DNA of 64,000 bases, from the NCBI GenBank assembly GCA_016779205.1, contig JADHOC010000009.1, positions 1 through 64,000 of the forward strand, written 5' to 3'. Origin of the DNA: Planctomycetota bacterium. GTDB taxonomy: Bacteria > Planctomycetota > UBA1135 > GCA-002686595. Shown in pieces: positions 16,501-23,696 of this stretch. Every line of letters begins with the position of its first letter. Positions within the stretch are counted from its first letter, which is position 1. Below the pieces are notes generated by a model, which did not search any database, had not been told where the DNA came from, and saw only the letters and a program-made list of their open reading frames with translations. The position numbers and the translations under genes are program-made.

Positions 16501-17352
16501 CTAGCCCCCGCGCACGATCTCCACCTCGGCGCCGATGGGCAGGAGGTCGAAGAGCGCGATCACGTCGCGGTTCCTCATGCGCACGCACCCGTGAGAGGCC
16601 GGGGTCCCGATGAGGCCCTCCTCGTTGGTGCCGTGGATGTAGATGAAGCGCTCGCGGCTGTCGATGCCCGGGCCCTTGTTGAGGCCGGGCTCCAGCCCGT
16701 CGAGCCACAGGATGCGCGACAGGATCAGGTCCTCCTCGACGTCCACCGGTTCCGTCAGGATGGGGGCCACGGTTTGGGTGTTGACGCGGGAGCGGAAGAC
16801 GGTCCCGAGGGGCGCGTCGGCCCCGAACTTCTGGTGGACGCGGTGCCGGCCGAGGGGCGTCCGGAAGCTCGCCTCCCGGTTGCCCACCCCACGCGCCGCG
16901 GTGGAGATCGGGTAGCGGGCCACGAGTCGCTGGCCCCTCAGGACGGAAAGGGTCTGGGCGCGCACATCCACCACCGCGCGAAGCGCGCCGGCGGCCCTGT
17001 CCGGGGGCTGTGGGCTGGGCTGCCAGCGGCTTGTCTCCCCCGCGGGCTCGGGCGTCTCGAAGCTCACGGCAGGCAGCGCGCCGGGCGCGGGGTGCGGGAC
17101 CGGCGTCGTGGGGGCCTTGGCGCTCGATGCGGGGCCCGAGGGTCGGCCCTCGTCAGTGGTCCAGCGCACCGGCGGCGACGTGGGGGTGGCGTGGGGCGGA
17201 GCGACCTCTGCACCCAAGGGGCCCGGGCCAGGGGTGGTGCGGGCGGGGTCGGGCGGGCTGGTCGGGGCGCAGCCGTACCAAAGGAGGATTCCCCAGATGA
17301 GGGCGCTGCGGCGCGCGGCACGCTCCGACGGTCTGAAGTGCAGGGTCCCCAA
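16501..17352 (-). CDS. L,D-transpeptidase (YkuD) lipoprotein
   Basis: This 283-residue protein carries the YkuD catalytic signature near its C-terminus: IHGTNEEGLIGTPASHGCVRMRNRDV, read in parts as HGT, then SHGCVR with the nucleophilic Cys. The enzyme cross-links peptidoglycan stem peptides (3-3 bonds) or attaches proteins to them, outside the inner membrane. The N-terminus has a basic stretch, a hydrophobic core (ALIWGILLWYGC) and a lipobox Cys, so it is probably lipid-anchored. A Pro-rich linker of about 90 residues leads to the catalytic domain. I chose a TTG start at 17352 because a GGAG site lies 6 bases upstream (17359-17362); another TTG at 17418 would add 22 residues without a matching site. 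It is divergent from the zinc-ribbon gene. Confidence 0.82.
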   Translation of the reverse strand: MGTLHFRPSERAARRSALIWGILLWYGCAPTSPPDPARTTPGPGPLGAEVAPPHATPTSPPVRWTTDEGRPSGPASSAKAPTTPVPHPAPGALPAVSFETPEPAGETSRWQPSPQPPDRAAGALRAVVDVRAQTLSVLRGQRLVARYPISTAARGVGNREASFRTPLGRHRVHQKFGADAPLGTVFRSRVNTQTVAPILTEPVDVEEDLILSRILWLDGLEPGLNKGPGIDSRERFIYIHGTNEEGLIGTPASHGCVRMRNRDVIALFDLLPIGAEVEIVRGG

Positions 17353-17468
17353 GGAATTCTCCGGAAGGCCTCCGGTACCCGTTGATAACCCCTGCGCCGG
17401 GCCAGATGCGAGCGCCAATGGCGGGAAGGGGCGTGCTTGTCCACAGCGCCGTGACTACGTTCGGGTTC

Positions 17469-18596
17469 ATGGAAGACACGTCTGCTGCGCCGCCGGCGCC
17501 TCCCACCACCCGTGGCTCGAGATTCGGCGCCTTCACGCTGGCGACCATCCTGACGTTCCTCTGGATCTGGCTGCTGGGCTTCCTGCTCGACGACGTCGGG
17601 AGGGTCAGGCCGGTGAACTACCAGGAGTTGCTCGAAGCGGGGATGCCCGCCGAGCTCCTTGAGGAAGTCGCCGAGACGGACCTCGAGGTGCGCACGCTCG
17701 AGCGGAAGATCAATCGCCAGGAGCAGATTCAGCGCGACCTCCAGCGTGACATGGAGACCTCGGGTGAGGTCATGCGTCAGATGATGGACCTGCAGCGCCT
17801 CGCCCTCGAGAAGGGCAACGCTCCGTCCGAGGCGGAGCGAGACGCGCTGGCGACCGCGCAGGAGACCTTCCTGACCTCCCAGGGGCAGTACCGCGAGGCC
17901 AATGTGGAGATCCAGTCGGCGAACGCGACCCTGTTCGCGCTCCAGGGGCGTCGGTCCGCGCTCGACTCCAGGAGGCAGGCGGCCGAGGCTCCGATCCGGA
18001 AGGCCTTCCAGGCCAAGGTCCGGACCCGCGCCCTCATCGAGGCCTGTGTGCGGCTCGGGATCCTCATCCCGCTCTTCCTGGTCGCCGCCGCGACCGTCCG
18101 CAAGCGCTGGCGGCACCCGTGGCGGCCCATCTACCTCTCGTTCCTCGTGGCGACGTTCTGGACCCTCGGCTACGAGATGTTCGAGCAGTTCCCGGCGGAG
18201 TACTTCAAGTACATCGCCATCGTCACCGCGATCGCCATCACCCTCGCGTTCCTCTCCTGGATCATCCGGAAGGCGACGTCGCCGAGCCCCTCGCTCGTGC
18301 TCGCGCGCAACCGCGCCGCGTACATGGAGAGCGTCTGCCCGGTGTGTGCGTTCAAGCTGAGCCGGACGCCGATCCAGGCGGCGCCCTCCACCAAGCGGCG
18401 GGGCCGCGTTCCCCATGAGCCTGTGGGACCGCTGGCGCCGGAGGGGCGCGTCGACTTCAGCTGCCCGAGCTGCGGGACGGGACTCTTCGAGGCGTGCGGC
18501 GAGTGCTCGGGTCCGCGGCACTCGCTGCTCCCCTTTTGCGAGGGCTGCGGGGCCGAGGCTCCCGGGGCGCTGGTCGTGCCCTCCGGCGCCGGCTGA
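17469..18596 (+). CDS. Membrane protein with coiled coil and C-terminal zinc ribbons, unknown function
   Basis: I do not recognise this 375-residue protein. One transmembrane helix lies at about residues 19-41. A charged, heptad-like coiled coil follows at about 45-185 (EETDLEVRTLERKINRQEQ-like composition). Three hydrophobic segments lie at about 190-270. The last 85 residues are cysteine-rich: CPVC near 290, then CPSC, CGEC and CEGC, which form two zinc ribbons. With four membrane segments the ends would be on the same side, and the zinc ribbons suggest that side is the cytoplasm; the coiled coil would then be periplasmic. The start is ATG 17469; an upstream in-frame extension would place 29 non-hydrophobic residues ahead of the first helix and overlap the divergent gene's leader. 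The downstream gene is convergent. Confidence 0.75.
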   Translation: MEDTSAAPPAPPTTRGSRFGAFTLATILTFLWIWLLGFLLDDVGRVRPVNYQELLEAGMPAELLEEVAETDLEVRTLERKINRQEQIQRDLQRDMETSGEVMRQMMDLQRLALEKGNAPSEAERDALATAQETFLTSQGQYREANVEIQSANATLFALQGRRSALDSRRQAAEAPIRKAFQAKVRTRALIEACVRLGILIPLFLVAAATVRKRWRHPWRPIYLSFLVATFWTLGYEMFEQFPAEYFKYIAIVTAIAITLAFLSWIIRKATSPSPSLVLARNRAAYMESVCPVCAFKLSRTPIQAAPSTKRRGRVPHEPVGPLAPEGRVDFSCPSCGTGLFEACGECSGPRHSLLPFCEGCGAEAPGALVVPSGAG

Positions 18597-18632
18597 TCCG
18601 GCCCGCGGACCTCCCAGGGGCCGCGTCGGGGC

Positions 18633-19700
18633 TCAACCACCCCGTAGCAGCACGCCGCCAGCGAGGGGATCGCCGGGGTCGATGAGCAGCTCGTTCACGC
18701 CGGTGATGTACGCCCTCCCGGTGACCTCGGGGACGATGGCCGCGAGGCCTCCAGCGCGCGTCTCGCGGGCCGCGCGGACGGAGAAGCGTGTCCCGATCAC
18801 GCTTTCGATGACGAGCTCCTCGCCGGTTTCTAGACGGCCGCAGGCGTGCTCGATGGCGGCCCGTCCGCTGACGCCCGTCCCCGTGGGCGAGCGGTCCACC
18901 TCGCCGTCCGCGAAGATGCACACGTTGCGCAGGTGGGCCCCGTCGGAGGCGGGCTGGGTGAAGATGACGCCGTACAGGAAGTTGAGGTCGGCGTCCCCCT
19001 CGGGGTGGGCGAAGGGGTGCGCCGCCATGACGGCGCGCTTGATGTCCATGCCCACGGCGATGAGCCGGTCCACCTGGGACGGCGCCACCTCGACGCCGAG
19101 GGAGCCTGCGTCCACGTAGGCGTAGAAGGCGCCACCGTACGCCAGGTCATAGGTGACCTCGCCCAGGCCCGCGACGTCGACGGTGCAGGCGGACTCCAGC
19201 AGGAAGGAGGGGACGTTCTCGAAGGAGACCTCGCCCACGCCGTCCGCGGTCAAGGTGGGGCGCGCGGTGATGCGGCCGGCCGGTGAGTCGATGCGGAGCA
19301 CGTCCTCACCGGAGCGCAGGCTCAGGAGCCCGCAGTCGAGCCCGACCTTCACGAGGCCGATGATCCCGTGCCCGCACATGGTGCTGTACCCCTCGTTGTG
19401 GAGGAAGAGGACCCCGACGTCCCCGTCCTCGGTGACCGGCCGGGTGAGGACGCAGCCGTACATGTCGGCATGCCCGCGGGGCTCGAGCATCAGGGCCCGG
19501 CGCACCCCGTCATGTCGCTCCAGGGCGTCCCGACGCATCTCCAGAAGGGTCTCCCCCCGAAGCTCGGGGTAGTCGCCCGTGATGACCCGGAGCGGCTCGC
19601 CCGCGGTGTGGGCGTCGATGACGCGGAAGCGCGGCCAGTGTGCGGGAGGGCGCCACTCGATGGGGGCCGGGCGGCCCGCGGCGGGTGAGGGGGTGCTCAT
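18633..19700 (-). CDS. Proline racemase family enzyme, probable trans-3-hydroxy-L-proline dehydratase
   Basis: The 355-residue protein belongs to the proline racemase fold (FRVIDAHTAGEPLRVI, NEGYSTMCGHGIIG, DRSPTGTGVSGRAA). The first catalytic residue is C109. The second, Cys in racemases and 4-hydroxyproline epimerases, is T273. A Cys/Thr pair is the hallmark of trans-3-hydroxy-L-proline dehydratases (human L3HYPDH type), which form pyrroline-2-carboxylate on the way to proline. The enzyme lacks a signal peptide and needs no cofactor. Its ATG overlaps the stop of the upstream PHP lipoprotein gene (ATGA), so the two are translationally coupled. Collagen-like or plant-wall hydroxyproline is a plausible source of substrate; no pyrroline-2-carboxylate reductase is in the window. 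Confidence 0.85.
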   Translation of the reverse strand: MSTPSPAAGRPAPIEWRPPAHWPRFRVIDAHTAGEPLRVITGDYPELRGETLLEMRRDALERHDGVRRALMLEPRGHADMYGCVLTRPVTEDGDVGVLFLHNEGYSTMCGHGIIGLVKVGLDCGLLSLRSGEDVLRIDSPAGRITARPTLTADGVGEVSFENVPSFLLESACTVDVAGLGEVTYDLAYGGAFYAYVDAGSLGVEVAPSQVDRLIAVGMDIKRAVMAAHPFAHPEGDADLNFLYGVIFTQPASDGAHLRNVCIFADGEVDRSPTGTGVSGRAAIEHACGRLETGEELVIESVIGTRFSVRAARETRAGGLAAIVPEVTGRAYITGVNELLIDPGDPLAGGVLLRGG

Positions 19701-20932
19701 CGAGAGCCGGGCGTCGCCGGCTGGGTCCAGGCCATCTCGCGGTCACCCTTCAGGTAGGGCTGGGGGTGCAGCCGGCTGGAGGTGACCTGGGCGCGGACGT
19801 AGAGCTCGTCACCGCCGAAGCGGTACTCCGCCTCGGGCCCGTCGACGACCATGAGCTCCTCGCCGATGGGCCCGAGGGCGCCGTCCACCTGGCGGGTGCC
19901 GATGAAGCGGATCCTGAAGCTGGCGTCCCCGTCCTCCTTCACGCGGAGCCGATACCCGTCGGCGGTGACCTCCAGGTCCTCGAGGGTGACGCCGCTGGAG
20001 GCGTAGAAGTCTCCACGGTTCATGGCCGCCGTGACCAGGTCTCGATCCAGGGCCTCCGCGCGGACCATGACCCAGCCACGCCCCGTGGGAGAGGTGAGGT
20101 TGCCGAAGTAGTGGTGGGCGTCGTCGGTGGCGACCCCGTAGAGCAAGGGGAAGGGCGTGTCGGCGGTGAGGCGACGGGCGAGGGCGTTGTCCCAGAGCGC
20201 CTCCATGGACGGGTGCTCGGAGTCTCCCTGGTTCCGGGTGGACCGGTGCCCGTTGTACACCTCGAAGAAGCGGTCCTCCTTGACGGCGGCCACCTCCTCC
20301 CAGGTCACCCCCCAGCCGAAGTTGGGGTGATTGAGGTGCCCGAACACAGGCCGCCCCGCCGCCGCGCCTGCCTCCTCGATGGAGCGCAGGGTGTCGGACA
20401 TGAGCTCGACGATCGACGACCGCTGGAGGGCGGGCAGGACCCCGTCGGTGTTGACCGCGTTGATGTGCACGGGCCGGCCCTCGAAGCTGGAGGTGACCTC
20501 CTCCCCCGGGAGGAGGAGGAAGCCGCCCTCGTCGCCCTCGGGGGCCCGGTCCACCTGGGCCTTGAGCTCCGACAGCGTCCGGAGGCGCATCTCCCGGCTC
20601 CCGGCGTCGCCCCGGAGCTCGACCTTGTCCGCCCCGAAGCGCGTGATGAGCTCGTCGACCTCGGAGGGCTTGAGGCGCCCCACCCCGTCCTCCGCCACCG
20701 GGAACCAGCGCTCGTGGTCCTGGTAGATGTTGTGGTCGGAGAGCACCAGGAACTGGTAGCCGTTGTCGGCGTACCAGGAGGCGACCTGCTCGGGGGCCGC
20801 GTCGCCGTCACTCCAGAGGGTGTGGGTGTGGGTGTTCCCCTTCAGCCAGCGGAGCGGAGCCTCGTCCGGGGTGGCCGGGCCGCAGGCGGCGAGGAGGAGC
20901 GGGGACAGCGTGAGGGCGGCGAGGGGGCGCAT
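19697..20932 (-). CDS. PHP-domain lipoprotein, putative metal-dependent phosphoesterase
   Basis: The 411-residue protein has a lipoprotein signal peptide with lipobox LLAAC at residues 13-17. The PHP domain follows, with the GNTHTHTLWSDGD motif near residue 32, LVLSDHNIY, LPGEEVTS, HINAV, GHLNHPNF and ATDDAHHYF, which together give the metal-binding His and Asp residues. Other PHP proteins hydrolyse phosphoesters with a trinuclear metal centre, but the substrate here is unknown, and export of a PHP protein is less usual. The last 100 residues are beta-rich and may be a separate module. The gene precedes and overlaps the hydroxyproline dehydratase gene by 4 bases. It is divergent from the AIM24 cluster, with an 88-base gap. 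Confidence 0.82.
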   Translation of the reverse strand: MRPLAALTLSPLLLAACGPATPDEAPLRWLKGNTHTHTLWSDGDAAPEQVASWYADNGYQFLVLSDHNIYQDHERWFPVAEDGVGRLKPSEVDELITRFGADKVELRGDAGSREMRLRTLSELKAQVDRAPEGDEGGFLLLPGEEVTSSFEGRPVHINAVNTDGVLPALQRSSIVELMSDTLRSIEEAGAAAGRPVFGHLNHPNFGWGVTWEEVAAVKEDRFFEVYNGHRSTRNQGDSEHPSMEALWDNALARRLTADTPFPLLYGVATDDAHHYFGNLTSPTGRGWVMVRAEALDRDLVTAAMNRGDFYASSGVTLEDLEVTADGYRLRVKEDGDASFRIRFIGTRQVDGALGPIGEELMVVDGPEAEYRFGGDELYVRAQVTSSRLHPQPYLKGDREMAWTQPATPGSR

Positions 20933-21020
20933 GGGGCGTTCTGGGCGGAGGAATGGGGGCCCTGGCGGCGGTTGCCGGGGAGTCCTTCAAGTGAAGCGCG
21001 TGGCACCGTACCCTCGGGCC

Positions 21021-21680
21021 ATGAAGATCCGCGTCCGAGGAAACCCCGATTTTGGCGAGGCCACCTGCGTCCTCGACCCTGGCGAGAAGCTGATCTGCGA
21101 GGGCCGTGCCATGAGCCGCATGAGCGCCGACATGGAGCTCCGCGTGAAGACCCAGGGCGGGCTGCTGCGTTCGGCGGCGCGCTCTGCCTTGGGGCGCGAG
21201 TCCTTCTTCATGTCCGAGTACTCCAGCGACTCCGGCGGGTTCGTCACAGTCGTCCCGGGGACCCCCGGCTCGGTCATCCATCGGCAGCTGCAGGGGGAGA
21301 CGCTGATCCTCACGGCGGGGTCCTTCCTCGCGTCGAGCGCGACGGTGGACCTGAAGACCAAGTTCGGCGGGCTGAAGTCGTTCTTCGGCGGGGAGGGCGC
21401 GTTCCTGCTCTTCGCCAAGGGGCACGGTGACCTCCTCTTCAACGCGTTCGGCGGCATCGTGGAGCGCGAGCTCGACGGCTCCATGACCGTGGACAGCGGG
21501 CACCTGGTGGCCTGGGAGCCCTCGCTGGACTACGAGATCAAGTCCGTCGGCGGGCTCAAGCAGACGCTCTTCAGCGGTGAGGGGCTGGTGATGGAACTCC
21601 GCGGGCGCGGGAAGGTCTGGCTGCAGACCCGGACGCTCAAGGAGACGGCCGGGTGGATCACCCCCTACCTGATGGGCTGA
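21021..21680 (+). CDS. AIM24/TIGR00266 family protein, first of three
   Basis: This 219-residue protein is all-beta and matches the AIM24 (TIGR00266) family. Characteristic blocks are GEKLICEGRAMSRMS near residue 22, GRESFFMSEY near 66, PGTPGSVIHRQL, GSFLAS, HLVAWEPSLDYEI near 160 and GEGLVMELRGRGKVWLQTR near 190. Bacterial members have no agreed role; the yeast relative is a mitochondrial protein needed for inner-membrane organisation. There is no signal peptide or transmembrane helix. Its stop codon overlaps the start of the next paralogue (TGATG), and a third copy follows. I start at ATG 21021, where family similarity begins; an open extension upstream runs antisense to the PHP gene. Confidence 0.85.
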   Translation: MKIRVRGNPDFGEATCVLDPGEKLICEGRAMSRMSADMELRVKTQGGLLRSAARSALGRESFFMSEYSSDSGGFVTVVPGTPGSVIHRQLQGETLILTAGSFLASSATVDLKTKFGGLKSFFGGEGAFLLFAKGHGDLLFNAFGGIVERELDGSMTVDSGHLVAWEPSLDYEIKSVGGLKQTLFSGEGLVMELRGRGKVWLQTRTLKETAGWITPYLMG

Positions 21681-22375
21681 TGGAGATCTCGATCAAGGAT
21701 ACGGGCGCCTTCGCGTCCGCGAGCGTCACACTGGCCCCGGGGGAGCGCTTCGTCTCCGAGTCGGGCTGCTTCTTCCACTCCTCGCCCAACGTCGAGATCG
21801 ACGTCACCACCCGGCGCAAGTCGGGCGGCAAGGGCGGCTTGCTCGGCGGCATCAAGTCGATGCTTGGGGGGGAGTCCTTCTTCCTCTCGACCTACCAGGC
21901 GACGGACGGGCAGGCCTCGACGGTGCACCTGGCGCCGGGGCTCCCCGGGGACGTGCGCCGCGTCGACCTCGACGGGTCGAGCCGCTGGCTGTGCTTCGGG
22001 GGGAGCTACCTCGGGTCCGCCCCGAGCCTCGACCTCGACACCCAGGGCCAGGGGTTCAAGGGGTTCTTCTCCGGCGAGAGCCTCTTCGCCATCAGCGTCA
22101 GCGGCCAGGGGCCCCTCCTGGTGAGCGCGTACGGCGCGATCCATGAGGCCGAGATCGACGGCGAACTGATCGTCGACACGGGCCACCTGGTGGCCTTCGA
22201 GGACACCCTGGACTACGAGATCACCAAGGCTGGCGGCTCGTGGCTGCGGTCCATGCTCGGGGGCGAGGGGCTCGTGATGCGGGTGTCGGGCAAGGGGCGG
22301 CTGCTGGTGCAGTCGCACGACGCAGGGAGTCTCGGGCGACGGATCGGGCGGCTCTTGCCGCCCAGGCAGGGCTGA
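21680..22375 (+). CDS. AIM24/TIGR00266 family protein, second of three
   Basis: This 231-residue paralogue repeats the family blocks: GERFVSESGCFFHSSPNVE, GGIKSMLGGESFFLSTYQA, APGLPGDVRRVDLDG, GGSYLGSAPSLDLD, GHLVAFEDTLDYEITKAGG and GEGLVMRVSGKGRLLVQS. It has a Gly-rich loop (KSGGKGGLLGG) after the first sheet that the other two copies lack or shorten. Its start overlaps the previous stop by one base (TGATG), so the ribosome probably reinitiates here. The next paralogue starts 2 bases after its stop. Such spacing points to one transcript and to equal amounts of the three proteins, as expected if they assemble together; that last point is inference. Confidence 0.85.
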   Translation: MEISIKDTGAFASASVTLAPGERFVSESGCFFHSSPNVEIDVTTRRKSGGKGGLLGGIKSMLGGESFFLSTYQATDGQASTVHLAPGLPGDVRRVDLDGSSRWLCFGGSYLGSAPSLDLDTQGQGFKGFFSGESLFAISVSGQGPLLVSAYGAIHEAEIDGELIVDTGHLVAFEDTLDYEITKAGGSWLRSMLGGEGLVMRVSGKGRLLVQSHDAGSLGRRIGRLLPPRQG

Positions 22376-22377
22376 AG

Positions 22378-23049
22378 ATGGAATACCAGATCACGAACAA
22401 CCCCAGCTTCTCTTGCGTCGAGGTCTCGCTCCCTGCGGGGGAGTCGATCATCTCCGAGGCTGGCGCCATGGCCTGGAAGGACGTGCACGTGCGGGCCGAG
22501 ACGGCCAGCCGCGGGGGCGTGCTCCAGGGCCTCAAGCGCAAGCTCCTGGCCGGCGAGAGCTTCTTCCAGAACACCTGGACCGCGGAGGGGGCTCCGGGCT
22601 CGATCACCCTGGCGCCCGGCGCCTGCGGTGACATTCAGCACGCGACCGTCGCCGGTGAGATCCTGCTGGAGAAGAGCGCCTTCCTGGCCGCCACGGAGGG
22701 GGTCAACGTCGACTCGTCGTTCAACGGGTTCAAGGGCTTCTTCAACGAGGGGTTCTTCGTCCTCCGCTGCACGGGGCACGGCGAGCTCTTCTTCAACTCC
22801 TACGGCGCCATGCAGTGCGTGGAGCTGCAGGACGAGGAGTACCTCGTGGACAACGGCTACGCCGTGGCCTGGGACTCCACCCTGGAGTACCGGATCACGC
22901 GGTCCCAGAAGGTGCGCTCCTTCCTCTTCTCCGATCAGCTCCTGCTGCGCTTCTCGGGGAGCGGCCGGCTCTGGGTTCAGTCGCGAAGCCCCAGGGTGTT
23001 CGCGGGCTGGGTGCACCCGTTCCGGCCGGTGAAGAAGAACAACGACTGA
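22378..23049 (+). CDS. AIM24/TIGR00266 family protein, third of three
   Basis: This 223-residue paralogue has the same fold markers: GESIISEAGAMAWKD, LLAGESFFQNTWTA, APGACGDIQHATV, SAFLAATEGVNVD, GYAVAWDSTLEYRI and LLLRFSGSGRLWVQSR. EAGAMAWKD is closest to the consensus of the single-copy AIM24 proteins I know, so this may be the ancestral copy. It begins 2 bases after the previous gene and ends 9 bases before a convergent membrane-protein gene. No export signal or transmembrane segment is visible. Function is unknown beyond the family relationship. Confidence 0.85.
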   Translation: MEYQITNNPSFSCVEVSLPAGESIISEAGAMAWKDVHVRAETASRGGVLQGLKRKLLAGESFFQNTWTAEGAPGSITLAPGACGDIQHATVAGEILLEKSAFLAATEGVNVDSSFNGFKGFFNEGFFVLRCTGHGELFFNSYGAMQCVELQDEEYLVDNGYAVAWDSTLEYRITRSQKVRSFLFSDQLLLRFSGSGRLWVQSRSPRVFAGWVHPFRPVKKNND

Positions 23050-23058
23050 GCGCGTCGG

Positions 23059-23628
23059 CTAGACGCCGGGCCACATGGCCCCGAAGACGCCGGCGGTGAC
23101 CAGCCCGTACAGGATGCCGCCGAAGACGAAGCGCGCGGTCACGGCCCACTGGACCCCGCGCCAGATGGAGTCCTGGATGGGCGCCGTGGCGAAGCCGAGC
23201 AGCGCCACGGTCCCGGTGATCCGGAAGACCTCGTGGTCATCCGCCCCGCGCGGCAGGCACAGGGTTCCGATGTAGCCCGCGAAGGTGGCGAGCAGCGCCG
23301 AGTAGAGGAACCAGATCAGGAGGGCGCCGCCCATCTTGATGGGCCCCTTGGGGAGCACCTGCATGAACCCCACCGGGCCCAGGTTCTGCCGGGCGATGAA
23401 TCCCTCCTCGGCCATCTGCTTCATGGAGCTGGCGTAGGGGAAGGCGTAGCCGCCCCGCTCCAGTCCAGCGCCGCGGAGGGCCTCGAGGACCCGGTCCTCG
23501 TCGGGCAGGGGCTTGTAGTCGGCCTTGTGGAGCGGCGACGCCACATGGATCACCGAGCTGACGACGAAGACGGCGGCGGCGGCCAGGAGGATCGGGAGCC
23601 ACAGCTCCGTGATGGTGACTTCAGGCAT
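23059..23628 (-). CDS. Small integral membrane protein, unknown function
   Basis: I do not recognise this 189-residue protein. It begins with a transmembrane helix (TITELWLPILLAAAAVFVVSSVIH, about residues 4-28) followed by a soluble stretch of about 60 residues (HKADYKPLPDEDRVLEALR, FPYASSMKQMAEEGF). Three further hydrophobic segments lie at about 98-120, 130-150 and 160-185. The ATG at 23628 directly precedes the first helix; the frame is open further upstream only with low-complexity Pro/Arg sequence. The gene is 68 bases downstream of the FAD oxidoreductase gene on the same strand and may be the last gene of that operon. Confidence 0.7.
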   Translation of the reverse strand: MPEVTITELWLPILLAAAAVFVVSSVIHVASPLHKADYKPLPDEDRVLEALRGAGLERGGYAFPYASSMKQMAEEGFIARQNLGPVGFMQVLPKGPIKMGGALLIWFLYSALLATFAGYIGTLCLPRGADDHEVFRITGTVALLGFATAPIQDSIWRGVQWAVTARFVFGGILYGLVTAGVFGAMWPGV

Positions 23629-23696
23629 GGGCCCAGCTTGCGGGTCGCCGGGCGGCCAATGCCAGGGGGACGATTGCCAGGGCTCCCCAGGTGGCC

